A DNA stretch of 64,000 bases from Flavobacterium tiangeerense (lineage in GTDB: Bacteria > Bacteroidota > Bacteroidia > Flavobacteriales > Flavobacteriaceae). The notes beneath the pieces are model-generated. The model searched no databases and was not told where the DNA came from. It saw only the letters and a program-made list of their open reading frames with translations. The stretch is taken from the NCBI RefSeq assembly GCF_007830355.1, contig NZ_VLKO01000005.1, forward strand, positions 265,561 through 329,560. Reading direction: 5' to 3'. A program made the translations under genes and the position numbers. Shown here piece after piece: positions 35,527 through 44,067 of this stretch (positions are counted from its first letter, which is position 1; every line of letters begins with the position of its first letter).

Positions 35527-36609
35527 ATGGAAAATAAGAAAGAAATGAGAAATTGGTTGGAGGCATTTAATTTGACCCACCCATTAGTGATAGCAGGGCC
35601 ATGTAGCGCTGAAACCGAAGAGCAAGTGTTGAAAATTGCACATGAGTTAAAAGATTCAGATGTAAGTATTTTTAGAGCAGGAATCTGGAAACCAAGAACG
35701 CGTCCAGGAGGATTTGAAGGCGTGGGGGAAATAGGTTTGAAATGGTTGAAGAAAGCCAAAGAAGAAACAGGTTTGCTAATGGGAACTGAGGTAGCCAATG
35801 CTGCACACGTAAAATTAGCTTTAGAATATGACATTGATGTCTTGTGGATAGGTGCTAGAACAACGGTAAATCCTTTTGCGGTTCAGGAAATTGCTGATGC
35901 ATTAGCAGGAACAAAGAAAATTGTTTTAGTAAAAAATCCTGTAAACCCAGATTTATCATTGTGGTTAGGTGGTGTAGAGCGTTTGTACAATGCAGGAATT
36001 GAGAAATTAGGAGTAATTCACAGAGGATTTTCGACTTACGAGAAAACCAAATACCGTAATATTCCAGAATGGCAAATAGCTATTGAACTGCAAAATAAAT
36101 TCCCTGACTTGCCATTGATTATTGATCCTTCACACATTACTGGTGATCGCAAAATGATCTTAGAGGTTACGCAAGAAGCATTAGATTTGAATTACGATGG
36201 GATGATTATTGAAACGCATATTGATCCAGATAATGCCTGGAGTGATGCGGCACAGCAAGTAACACCAGATGCATTGAAACAAATTTTTATTGATTTGAAA
36301 GTGAGAAAAACGGATGATGTATCAGATGATTTTACACAGAAAATGAAAAAATTAAGAGCTAATATTGACGTTTTAGATGCTACTTTGCTAGAGCTTTTAG
36401 GCAAACGTATGAAAGTAGCTGATGAAATTGGTTTGGTTAAAAAAGCAGCCAACGTAGCAGTCCTACAAAATAACCGTTGGAACGAAATTTTAGGTAAAAT
36501 GATTTTAGATGGAGAAACAAAAGGACTTTCAGAAGAGTTTGTTTTAAAATTATTCAAAGCCATTCACCAAGAAAGTATCAGCCATCAAGATAAGGTGTTG
36601 AATGCATAA
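35527..36609 (+). CDS. DAHP synthase / chorismate mutase fusion
   Basis: Bifunctional enzyme of the shikimate pathway: the N-terminal part (about 1-265) condenses PEP and erythrose-4-phosphate, shown by PLVIAGPCSAETEEQV, FRAGIWKPRTRPGGFEG, VLVKNPVNPD and IIDPSHITGDR. The C-terminal 95 residues are an AroQ-type helical chorismate mutase (KLRANIDVLDATLLELLGKRMKVADEIG). The fusion, 360 residues, is common in Bacteroidota and makes both the entry and branch step subject to one aromatic-responsive leader. Last gene of the operon. Confidence 0.94.
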   Translation: MENKKEMRNWLEAFNLTHPLVIAGPCSAETEEQVLKIAHELKDSDVSIFRAGIWKPRTRPGGFEGVGEIGLKWLKKAKEETGLLMGTEVANAAHVKLALEYDIDVLWIGARTTVNPFAVQEIADALAGTKKIVLVKNPVNPDLSLWLGGVERLYNAGIEKLGVIHRGFSTYEKTKYRNIPEWQIAIELQNKFPDLPLIIDPSHITGDRKMILEVTQEALDLNYDGMIIETHIDPDNAWSDAAQQVTPDALKQIFIDLKVRKTDDVSDDFTQKMKKLRANIDVLDATLLELLGKRMKVADEIGLVKKAANVAVLQNNRWNEILGKMILDGETKGLSEEFVLKLFKAIHQESISHQDKVLNA

Positions 36610-36630
36610 TTTTTTTTCTAAATAAATAAT

Positions 36631-36661
36631 AAAAACCTACAATTTACTTGTAGGTTTTTTT
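36631..36661 (+). terminator. Terminator of the aromatic operon
   Basis: AAAAACCTACAA (36631-36642) pairs with TTGTAGGTTTTT (36648-36659), five-base loop, T run to 36661. Confidence 0.9.
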
Positions 36662-36703
36662 GTAATATTGGCGCACCAATTTTAAAATAAAAAAATATAA
36701 TTT

Positions 36704-37369
36704 ATGAAGCTTTCATTAATGCCTTTGAATCTTAGTTTTAAAACTCTTTTTGTTTTTATTTGCTTACTATTAGCTGCACAGAGTTTCTCACAAGAGAAGC
36801 AAATTTATGAATCCCCTAATATGGCAACGCTAATTGCAGACCACAAAACGGTTGCTATTTTACCTGTAAATGCAACAATTGCTTACAAAAAATTGCCAAA
36901 AGGATATTCTGATCAATCAAGAAAAGATGAAGAAAAAAGTATGAGTTTGCAAATGCAGAGCGGACTTTACACTTATTTGTTAAGAAAATCTTCGGATTTT
37001 ACAGTTGAAGTTCAAGATGTTGAAAGAACAAATATGTTATTAAAAAAAGCAAATCAGTATGAAAATTTTTCAGAAATTGCTCCTGAGGATTTAGCAAAAA
37101 CATTAGGTGTTGATGCTGTTATTAAATGTTCTTACGCATATGAAAAAACTGGAAGTGAAGGCGTAGCAATTGTAAAAACATTATTAATAGGTTTTGGAAC
37201 TGGCAAAGTTGCAACAGGTGGATTAACAATGCAAATTAATAATGGAACTGATGGAGGATTAGTGTGGAGATTTTATAAACAAATGGCTGAAGATGTTATG
37301 AGTTCACCAGCAGCTATGATGGAAAGAATGATGCGAAAAGTGGGGAGGAATTTTCCTTATCAAAAGTAA
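36704..37369 (+). CDS. Secreted CsgG/LpoB/GNA1162-like protein
   Basis: A 221-residue exported protein (signal peptide to about residue 29, QSFSQ). The mature part has KTVAILPVNATIAYK near 46, a segment around TVEVQDVERTNMLLKKA, and LGVDAVIKCSYAYEKT near 140; this alternating strand/helix order resembles the periplasmic CsgG/LpoB/GNA1162 fold, but I cannot assign a specific family. No lipobox cysteine is seen. It stands alone between two terminators. Function is not known. Confidence 0.6.
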   Translation: MKLSLMPLNLSFKTLFVFICLLLAAQSFSQEKQIYESPNMATLIADHKTVAILPVNATIAYKKLPKGYSDQSRKDEEKSMSLQMQSGLYTYLLRKSSDFTVEVQDVERTNMLLKKANQYENFSEIAPEDLAKTLGVDAVIKCSYAYEKTGSEGVAIVKTLLIGFGTGKVATGGLTMQINNGTDGGLVWRFYKQMAEDVMSSPAAMMERMMRKVGRNFPYQK

Positions 37370-37391
37370 AATCAGTTTTTTTAAAATTTAT

Positions 37392-37430
37392 ATCCCTTTG
37401 ACATAATGAAGTTAAAGGGATTTTTGTTTT
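37392..37430 (+). terminator. Intrinsic terminator
   Basis: ATCCCTTT (37392-37399) pairs with AAAGGGAT (37414-37421) and is followed by TTTTGTTTTT. Confidence 0.82.
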
Positions 37431-37494
37431 TGGATGCCATAAAAAAACTCCAAATTTTATCTCGAAGTGTCGGGATAAACTTGAAACAATATTT

Positions 37495-37502
37495 TACCTT
37501 TG
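37495..37502 (+). promoter_or_regulatory. rsgA promoter -7 element
   Basis: TACCTTTG matches TAnnTTTG and ends four bases before the rsgA ATG at 37507, so the transcript would be leaderless or nearly so. No TTG at the expected -33 distance. Confidence 0.5.
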
Positions 37503-37506
37503 TCCT

Positions 37507-38484
37507 ATGACAGGAATCGTTTATAAATCTACAGGAAGTTGGTACACCGTAAAATCCGAGCAAGGAGATTTTATAGAATGCCGTATGAAAGGGAAATTTC
37601 GGATTAAGGGAATAAAAAGTACCAATCCCATTGCAGTAGGCGATGTGGTAGATTATGAACTCGAGGAAACTTCAGATGCGGTTACGGGTACCATTTTTAA
37701 TATTCATGACAGAAAAAATTACATCGTACGCAAGTCGGTTAATTTATCGCATCAAATGCATATTATAGCCTCAAATATTGATCGTGTTTTTTTATTGATC
37801 ACTGTGAACAATCCGCCAACAACTTTTAATTTTATTGATCGATTTCTTATAACTGCGGAGGCGTACGGAATTGAAACGGTTTTGGTGTTTAATAAAATTG
37901 ACACTTTTGACGAGGCTACCTTAGACGAGCAATTGTACATGCAGCATGTGTACCAGCAAATAGGATATGCTTGTTTGCGCGTGTCCTCAACTGAAATGAA
38001 AGGAATTGAGGAATTAAAAGCCTTGATGATAGGAAAAGTAAGCATGTTCTCTGGGCATTCAGGTGTGGGAAAATCTACATTGGTAAACGCTATGGAGCCT
38101 GCGTTGCATTTGAAAACAAAAACCATTTCAGACGCCAGTAAACAAGGACAACATACCACAACTTTTGCTGAAATGTATGATTTATCTTTTGGCGCCAGCA
38201 TTATAGATACGCCCGGAATCAAAGGGTTTGGGATGGTAGATATGGAGCCGGCTGAAATTAGTGGTTATTTCCCCGAGTTTTTTAAATTGAAAGAGCAATG
38301 CAAGTTCAATAATTGTTTGCATAAAGAAGAGCCTAAGTGCGCCATAAAAGAAGCATTAGATCGAGATGAAATTGCTTGGTCACGCTACAACAGTTACCTT
38401 AAAATTTTAGAAGGTGACGATGAACATTACCGAACTGACATTCATAACGAAGATCGAATTATAAGCGATAAAACTAGAGAGTAA
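37507..38484 (+). CDS. rsgA: Ribosome small-subunit-dependent GTPase A
   Basis: Circularly permuted GTPase that assists 30S ribosomal subunit maturation. The 325 residues contain an OB domain (about 1-75), then motifs in permuted order: NKID (near 127), P-loop GHSGVGKSTLVNAM (near 187), DTPGIKGFG (near 235), and the zinc-binding C-terminal CKFNNCLHKEEPKCAI (near 262). Normal length. Likely monocistronic or leading into dtd. The start is supported by the canonical MTGIVYKSTGSWY beginning. Confidence 0.95.
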   Translation: MTGIVYKSTGSWYTVKSEQGDFIECRMKGKFRIKGIKSTNPIAVGDVVDYELEETSDAVTGTIFNIHDRKNYIVRKSVNLSHQMHIIASNIDRVFLLITVNNPPTTFNFIDRFLITAEAYGIETVLVFNKIDTFDEATLDEQLYMQHVYQQIGYACLRVSSTEMKGIEELKALMIGKVSMFSGHSGVGKSTLVNAMEPALHLKTKTISDASKQGQHTTTFAEMYDLSFGASIIDTPGIKGFGMVDMEPAEISGYFPEFFKLKEQCKFNNCLHKEEPKCAIKEALDRDEIAWSRYNSYLKILEGDDEHYRTDIHNEDRIISDKTRE

Positions 38485-38565
38485 TATTTTTAAAAGTCAT
38501 AATTAACGAAAGATATAGATTTTTTTACTTTCGACTTTAAGACTTTGTAACTTTATGACTGATTA

Positions 38566-39018
38566 ATGAAAGTAGTAATCCAAAGAGTTTCTCAAGCTTC
38601 AGTCACAATTGACAATCAAATTGTAGCTAATATTCAAAAAGGATTGTTAGTGTTGGTTGGTATAGAAGATGCGGATACGCATGAAGATAGCAGCTGGCTG
38701 AGTTCTAAAATTGTCAATCTCCGGATCTTTGGAGATGAAAACGATGTTATGAATCGTTCTATAAAAGATATCAGTGGCGATATTATTGTGGTGTCGCAAT
38801 TTACCCTTCATGCCTTAACTAAAAAAGGCAATCGCCCATCTTATATTAAAGCATCAAAGCCAGAAATAGCAGTTCCTCTGTATGAACAATTTGTTGCCCA
38901 AATAGAACAAGATCTTAGCAAAAAAGTACAAACCGGAGTTTTTGGTGCCGATATGAAAGTACAATTATTAAACGATGGACCTGTAACCATTATCATAGAC
39001 AGTAAAAATAAAGAGTAA
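38566..39018 (+). CDS. dtd: D-aminoacyl-tRNA deacylase
   Basis: Removes D-amino acids (and glycine) from mischarged tRNA. The 150-residue protein has the full DTD signature: VVIQRVSQASVTID at the N-terminus, VSQFTLHA near 78 (the S-Q-F-T motif) and the cross-subunit NDGPVT near 137 (Gly-cisPro form). It ends one base before the next gene starts. Confidence 0.96.
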   Translation: MKVVIQRVSQASVTIDNQIVANIQKGLLVLVGIEDADTHEDSSWLSSKIVNLRIFGDENDVMNRSIKDISGDIIVVSQFTLHALTKKGNRPSYIKASKPEIAVPLYEQFVAQIEQDLSKKVQTGVFGADMKVQLLNDGPVTIIIDSKNKE

Positions 39019-39019
39019 T

Positions 39020-39346
39020 ATGAACATAAAAAACGCACAACTAGACGTAGATACCTGGATCAAAGAACATGGTGTTCGTTACTTTAACGAATTAACTAAT
39101 ATGGCACAACTTACCGAAGAGGTAGGCGAAGTAGCCCGTATTATTGCCCGCCGGTACGGTGAACAGTCTGAAAAAGAAAGTGATAAAAATAAAGATCTTG
39201 GCGAAGAATTAGCAGATGTGGTTTTTGTAGTCTTGTGTTTAGCCAATCAAACGGGGATTGACTTACAAACTGCTTTTGATAAAAAGATGGATTTAAAATC
39301 CATAAGAGATAAAGACCGTCACAAAAACAACGAGAAACTAAAATAA
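39020..39346 (+). CDS. MazG-like nucleotide pyrophosphohydrolase
   Basis: Hydrolyses nucleoside triphosphates, a house-cleaning role. The 108 residues are all-alpha with the metal-binding pattern LTEEVGEVAR near residue 32 and DLGEELADVVFVVLCLA near 62, the E-x-x-E and E-x-x-D motifs of the MazG superfamily. It begins one base after dtd and probably forms an operon with it. Substrate is not determined. Confidence 0.9.
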   Translation: MNIKNAQLDVDTWIKEHGVRYFNELTNMAQLTEEVGEVARIIARRYGEQSEKESDKNKDLGEELADVVFVVLCLANQTGIDLQTAFDKKMDLKSIRDKDRHKNNEKLK

Positions 39347-39446
39347 TTTGTGTTGCTTTAATTATGAATTATAAATGTGGAGTGGTAAATTGCGAACTTG
39401 AATTATACCACTTATAATTCCTAATTCACAACTCATAATTACAAAA

Positions 39447-40688
39447 ATGAATTTAAAAGTAACTACGAATTCACCTTTTACGATTGACGATGTACAATTA
39501 AACATAACAGGTTCCAAAAGCGAAACCAACCGTCTACTATTGTTGAAGGCTTTGTTTCCTACTATTACGCTCAATAACACCTCTAATTCTGATGATAGCG
39601 AGGTCATGCAAAAAGCCTTGAAAGGCCATGCAGAAATAGTTGATATTCATCATGCAGGAACGGCCATGCGATTCTTGACGGCGTATTATGCAGTGCATGA
39701 AGGTCTCGAGGTAATACTGACCGGTTCTCAACGCATGACGGAACGTCCGATACAAGTTTTGGTCGAAGCGCTACAACAATTAGGAGCCGTAATATCATAC
39801 GAGAAAGAAGTAGGTTATCCGCCCATCAAAATTAGTGGGCAAAAAATAACGGCCTCAAAAGTGTCCATCCCAGCTAATGTAAGTAGTCAGTATATTTCTG
39901 CTTTGTTATTGGTGGCACCAAAATTAGAGAACGGAATCGAAATTACGTTGGTAGGTGAAATCACCTCCGTTCCCTACATCAAAATGACATTAGCATTATT
40001 GAATGATTTAGAGGTAAAAACTAGGTTTGAAGGCAATGTAATTACGGTTTATCCTAAGAAAGAAGTAGCTGCAAAATCCATGATAGTGGAATCTGACTGG
40101 AGTTCGGCATCGTATTTTTTCAGTCTAGTAGCACTTTCCAGTAAGGCTTCAATAACCTTAAAAAGTTACAAACAAGATAGTCTTCAAGGCGATTCCGCTT
40201 TGGTCGAAATTTACAAAGAACTTGGAGTTGTTACCCATTTTAACGGGGATCAGATGACATTAAGCAAGCAATCTGATTTTAAGCTGCCAGAACAAATCAG
40301 TTTTGAATTAAACAACACACCTGACATAGCTCAAACCATTGTGGTTACTTGCCTTGGTTTAGGAATTGGCTGTCACCTTACAGGACTTCATACTTTAAAA
40401 ATTAAAGAAACAGATAGGCTAGAAGCACTGCGAATTGAATTAACAAAATTAGGAGCAACTATTTCAGTGACACACGATAGTTTAACGCTTATAGCAACAA
40501 AGCAATGTATCCCAAATGTATCTATAGCCACTTATAATGATCACCGCATGGCAATGGCATTTGCACCGCTTGCCATAAAAGTTCCTATAATTATTGAAAA
40601 TGCCGAAGTAGTTTCAAAATCATATCCTGATTTTTGGGATGATTTAAGAACAATTGGGTTGCATTGTCAAGATGAAATGGCCCTCTAA
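39447..40688 (+). CDS. aroA: 3-phosphoshikimate 1-carboxyvinyltransferase (EPSP synthase)
   Basis: Sixth step of the shikimate pathway. The 413-residue protein shows GSKSETNRLLLLKALF near 24, HHAGTAMRFLTAY near 68, SSQYISALLL near 145, and ETDRLEALRIEL / YNDHRMAMAFAPLA near 320 and 370. Length is a little under the usual 425. It lies outside the aromatic operon and not under its attenuator. The 100-base spacer upstream holds inverted AT-rich words (ATTATGAATTATAAATG, also seen at 16449). Confidence 0.93.
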   Translation: MNLKVTTNSPFTIDDVQLNITGSKSETNRLLLLKALFPTITLNNTSNSDDSEVMQKALKGHAEIVDIHHAGTAMRFLTAYYAVHEGLEVILTGSQRMTERPIQVLVEALQQLGAVISYEKEVGYPPIKISGQKITASKVSIPANVSSQYISALLLVAPKLENGIEITLVGEITSVPYIKMTLALLNDLEVKTRFEGNVITVYPKKEVAAKSMIVESDWSSASYFFSLVALSSKASITLKSYKQDSLQGDSALVEIYKELGVVTHFNGDQMTLSKQSDFKLPEQISFELNNTPDIAQTIVVTCLGLGIGCHLTGLHTLKIKETDRLEALRIELTKLGATISVTHDSLTLIATKQCIPNVSIATYNDHRMAMAFAPLAIKVPIIIENAEVVSKSYPDFWDDLRTIGLHCQDEMAL

Positions 40689-40731
40689 GTGCCCGCTAAA
40701 CAACGACTTTTAAAAATAAACCCTAAAACAC

Positions 40732-40772
40732 TTGACAACGCCTGTCTCACAATCGTATATTTGCATACGATT
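40732..40772 (+). promoter_or_regulatory. queA promoter with overlapping palindrome
   Basis: TTG 40732-40734 and TATATTTG 40756-40763, 21 bases apart, fit the Bacteroidota promoter exactly. An 8-bp inverted repeat AATCGTAT (40751-40758) / ATACGATT (40765-40772) straddles the -7 box, a good position for a repressor. Confidence 0.68.
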
Positions 40773-40829
40773 TATATCTGGTATCATTTAAATAGGTACT
40801 GCATAAATCATAACATATAACTTTTTCAA

Positions 40830-41879
40830 ATGAAATTATCACATTTTCAATTCGATTTACCAAAAGAACTTCTTGCAGAGTATCCTGCCGAAAACAGAGA
40901 CGAAGCACGTTTAATGGTTATTGACCGTAAAAAACAAACCATAGAACACAAAATGTTCAAAGATGTTATCGATTATTTTGACGAAGGCGATGTCTTAATT
41001 TTAAATAATACTAAAGTTTTTCCGGCTCGTTTGTACGGAAATAAAGAAAAAACTGGAGCAAGAATCGAAGTGTTTTTATTGAGAGAATTAAACTCTGAGC
41101 AAAGACTTTGGGATGTTCTTGTTGATCCAGCTCGTAAAATTAGAATTGGAAACAAACTATATTTTGGTGACGATGACTCTCTAGTTGCTGAGGTTATTGA
41201 CAATACTACTTCTCGCGGTAGAACGCTACGTTTTTTATATGACGGTTCATACGAGGAATTCCGTAATAAATTAACAGAACTTGGTGAAACTCCAATCCCT
41301 AAATACATTTCTAGAGATGTAACTCCTGAGGATGCAGAGCGTTACCAAACTATCTATGCTAAAGAAGAAGGTTCAGTAGCAGCACCTACAGCTGGTTTGC
41401 ATTTCTCTAAACATTTATTGAAAAAACTAGAAATAAAAGGAATCAATTTTGCTGAGGTTACGCTTCACGTAGGCTTAGGAACTTTTAATCCTGTTGAGGT
41501 TGAAGATTTATCGAAACACAAAATGGATTCTGAGGAATTAAAAATTACTCAAGGAGCCTGTGATATCGTAAACGCAGCTAAAGCTAAAAAGAAACGCATT
41601 TGTTGTGTAGGGACAACTTCTATGCGCGCTGTAGAAAGTTCTGTTTCATCACAAAACACACTTAATCCGTTTGACGGATGGACAAATAAATTTGTTTTTC
41701 CACCGCATGATTTTGCTATCCCAACGTGTATGATCACTAATTTTCATACTCCAAAATCAACTTTATTAATGATGATTTCTGCTTTTTGTGGACACGATTT
41801 AATGAAAAGAGCATATGCCGAAGCAATCGAAGAGAAATATAAGTTTTACTCTTACGGTGATGCCATGTTGATTCTATAA
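40830..41879 (+). CDS. queA: SAM:tRNA ribosyltransferase-isomerase
   Basis: Adds the cyclopentene ring precursor from SAM to 7-aminomethyl-7-deazaguanine in tRNA during queuosine synthesis. The 349 residues start with [14 protein letters not shown] and contain [13 protein letters not shown] near 55, [17 protein letters not shown] near 182, and [17 protein letters not shown] near 305. Normal length. A second queuosine gene, queE, is at 59721. Confidence 0.96.
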   Translation: MKLSHFQFDLPKELLAEYPAENRDEARLMVIDRKKQTIEHKMFKDVIDYFDEGDVLILNNTKVFPARLYGNKEKTGARIEVFLLRELNSEQRLWDVLVDPARKIRIGNKLYFGDDDSLVAEVIDNTTSRGRTLRFLYDGSYEEFRNKLTELGETPIPKYISRDVTPEDAERYQTIYAKEEGSVAAPTAGLHFSKHLLKKLEIKGINFAEVTLHVGLGTFNPVEVEDLSKHKMDSEELKITQGACDIVNAAKAKKKRICCVGTTSMRAVESSVSSQNTLNPFDGWTNKFVFPPHDFAIPTCMITNFHTPKSTLLMMISAFCGHDLMKRAYAEAIEEKYKFYSYGDAMLIL

Positions 41880-41905
41880 TACAACATAATCATATCATAA
41901 GTATT

Positions 41906-41936
41906 AAATCTCGTCATTCGTGGCGAGATTTTTTTT
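41906..41936 (+). terminator. queA terminator
   Basis: AAATCTCG (41906-41913) pairs with CGAGATTT (41924-41931), then a run of eight T's. Confidence 0.85.
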
Positions 41937-41937
41937 G

Positions 41938-42055
41938 GTGTGACCCTCCCAGAAAAAGGTCGGGTCGGGCTATCCGCTTTATCTTTATTTTCTTAAAGAA
42001 AGAAAATAAAGGATGCCGCTGTTATCCCTCACACTAACTCGTCCGTCAATCTCGA
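41938..42055 (-). repeat. Dispersed hairpin element (copy d)
   Basis: Minus orientation: GTGAGGGATAACAGCGGCAT, hairpin TTTATTTTCTTTC/GAAAATAAA type, then AAGCGGATAGCCCGACCCGA. Same edge words as copies a-c. The gap 41880-42192 holds only this and the queA terminator. Confidence 0.6.
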
Positions 42056-42192
42056 TCCTCTTCTATCAGGATTTTTAATGATAAAGCTCGGTTCTAACTC
42101 TGGTTTTTGGGATTTCATGAAGTTCCTAATTCGTTTAAACACTTGCTACTATCGCTGCATTTTTTGTACATTTACAAATCTAAACCGAAAGT

Positions 42193-43491
42193 ATGAAATT
42201 TCAAAATACCCTTGAATTTGCAAGGCAACTAGATATCCAAGATCCTTTAAACAAATACCAAGAGGAATTTATATTTCCGCAAGTAAACGGAAAAAAAGTA
42301 ATTTATTTTACTGGAAATTCACTTGGATTACAACCCAAACGCACCAAAGCTTTTGTCGACGAAGTCATGAATGATTGGGCAAACCTTGCTGTAGAAGGAC
42401 ATTTTTATAGTGATAAACCATGGTGGGATTACCACGAACGTTTTGCTAATCCGTTAAGTAAAATTGTTGGAGCACTTCCTTCAGAGGTAACCGTGATGAA
42501 TACCTTAACCGTGAACCTTCATTTATTAATGGTTTCTTTTTACCAACCTACAAAATCCAGATTCAAGATTATTTGTGAGGAGAAAGCATTTCCTTCGGAT
42601 CAATATATGTTTCAAAGCCAAGTTGATTTTCATTCAAGATCGGTAGGTTTTGATCCTAATGAAGCATTAGTAGAAATTAAAAGACGCGAAGGCGAACATA
42701 ACATCCGTCTTGAAGATGTGTTAGCAAAAATAGAAGAAGTAGGTGATGAGTTGGCTTTGGTTCTCATTGGTGGGGTCAATTATTACACCGGTCAAGTTTT
42801 TGATATGAAAACGATAACTGCTGCAGGGCACAAAGCAGGTGCTTACGTAGGATGGGATCTGGCACATGCTGCAGGAAATGTAAAGTTAGAATTACACAAT
42901 TGGAATGTAGATTTCGCTTCATGGTGCAGTTATAAATACATGAATTCAGGGCCAGGAAATGCATCTGGTTGTTTTATTCATGAAAAGCATCATAACAATA
43001 GTGAGCTTCCAAGATTTGCAGGATGGTGGGGACATAATAAAGAACGTCGATTTAAGATGGAGCAAACTTTTGATCCCGTTCACGGTGCCGATGGTTGGCA
43101 AATTAGTAATTTACCCATATTGTCATTAGCTCCTTATTTGGCATCAGTAACTATGTTTGATGAAGTAGGTATGGATGCTCTAATTCAAAAAAGAGACAGT
43201 ATTACATCGTATTTAGAGTTTATTTTACATGAAATCGATAAAGAAGTTGAGAGTACTTTTGAAATCATAACACCACAAAACCCTTTAGAAAGAGCTTCCC
43301 AACTTTCTGTCTTACTGCATGGTGAAGGCCGCAGTTTGTTTGATTATTTAATGGAAAATGGGGTAATTACAGATTGGCGTGAACCTAATGTGATTCGTTT
43401 GGCGCCTGTACCTTTATATACCTCTTATGCAGATATGTATGAGTTTGGTCAAATTTTAAAAAAAGGAATTTTAGAGAAAGCGAGTCTATGA
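42193..43491 (+). CDS. kynU: Kynureninase
   Basis: PLP enzyme that cleaves kynurenine or 3-hydroxykynurenine to anthranilate or 3-hydroxyanthranilate plus alanine. The 432 residues include YFTGNSLGLQPK near 37, VMNTLTVNLHLLMVSFY near 102, GWDLAHAAGNVKLELH near 222 and the PLP lysine in SWCSYKYMNSGPG near 252. Length normal. With kmo (48853) it forms the tryptophan-to-NAD or tryptophan-degradation route. Confidence 0.96.
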   Translation: MKFQNTLEFARQLDIQDPLNKYQEEFIFPQVNGKKVIYFTGNSLGLQPKRTKAFVDEVMNDWANLAVEGHFYSDKPWWDYHERFANPLSKIVGALPSEVTVMNTLTVNLHLLMVSFYQPTKSRFKIICEEKAFPSDQYMFQSQVDFHSRSVGFDPNEALVEIKRREGEHNIRLEDVLAKIEEVGDELALVLIGGVNYYTGQVFDMKTITAAGHKAGAYVGWDLAHAAGNVKLELHNWNVDFASWCSYKYMNSGPGNASGCFIHEKHHNNSELPRFAGWWGHNKERRFKMEQTFDPVHGADGWQISNLPILSLAPYLASVTMFDEVGMDALIQKRDSITSYLEFILHEIDKEVESTFEIITPQNPLERASQLSVLLHGEGRSLFDYLMENGVITDWREPNVIRLAPVPLYTSYADMYEFGQILKKGILEKASL

Positions 43492-43578
43492 ATTATGTAA
43501 ATTAAACTTGGAATTAGATAATTGAACTAGGGTTTTTATGTTGTTACTTTGTTGTTTAACAATAAAATAAAAATAATT

Positions 43579-44007
43579 ATGAAAATAGTATACTTTATGT
43601 TACTTGCTATGGCGGTAGTTTCTTGTCAAAATCAAGGTAAAATGGATGTTGCAAAAGCAAAAGCAGCAACAGTTGATTCTATGAAAGTAGAAATGGAAAA
43701 GCAAAGAGTAATTGACTCTATGCAGCAAGTAATGGTGAAAATGGAAGAGGCTAAAGTCGAAACCCAAAAAGAAGTTGTTGTAGTTAACCAGCAAGCTCCT
43801 CAAGGAACAACAACTACAACTACGACAACTAAAAAGAAAGGTTGGAGTAGCACTGCTAAAGGAGCAGTAATTGGTGCAGGAGTAGGAGCTGCAACTGGAG
43901 CAATTATTAGTAAGAAAAAAGTGCAAGGTGCTATTATTGGTGGTGTTGCAGGTGCCGGAGTTGGCGCTGGAACTGGTGCCATTATAGATGCTAGTAAGAA
44001 AGAATAG
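43579..44007 (+). CDS. Glycine-zipper lipoprotein
   Basis: A 142-residue lipoprotein: signal peptide with lipobox VVSC (Cys near 16). Then a charged helical stretch (about 20-75, coiled-coil like), a threonine run, and a C-terminal YMGG/glycine-zipper region (GAVIGAGVGAATGAII, GAIIGGVAGAGVGAGTGAII) that can insert into membranes. I start at ATG 43579; the upstream in-frame ATG at 43549 would spoil the signal peptide. Role unknown, perhaps envelope structure. Confidence 0.78.
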   Translation: MKIVYFMLLAMAVVSCQNQGKMDVAKAKAATVDSMKVEMEKQRVIDSMQQVMVKMEEAKVETQKEVVVVNQQAPQGTTTTTTTTKKKGWSSTAKGAVIGAGVGAATGAIISKKKVQGAIIGGVAGAGVGAGTGAIIDASKKE

Positions 44008-44024
44008 TTTATTTAGAATATAAA

Positions 44025-44062
44025 AAAAGCGTTTCAATTCTGTGAGGAGTTGAAACGCTTTT
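44025..44062. terminator. Bidirectional terminator
   Basis: Perfect 13-bp stem AAAAGCGTTTCAA (44025-44037) with TTGAAACGCTTTT (44050-44062). A's on one side and T's on the other let it work for both converging genes. Confidence 0.9.
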
Positions 44063-44067
44063 CTAGT

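Noticed and set aside
43600..44037. Antisense ORF rich in Ser, Cys and Phe opposite the glycine-zipper lipoprotein
   Set aside because: Low-complexity composition mirrors the repetitive Gly/Ala/Thr codons of the real gene.
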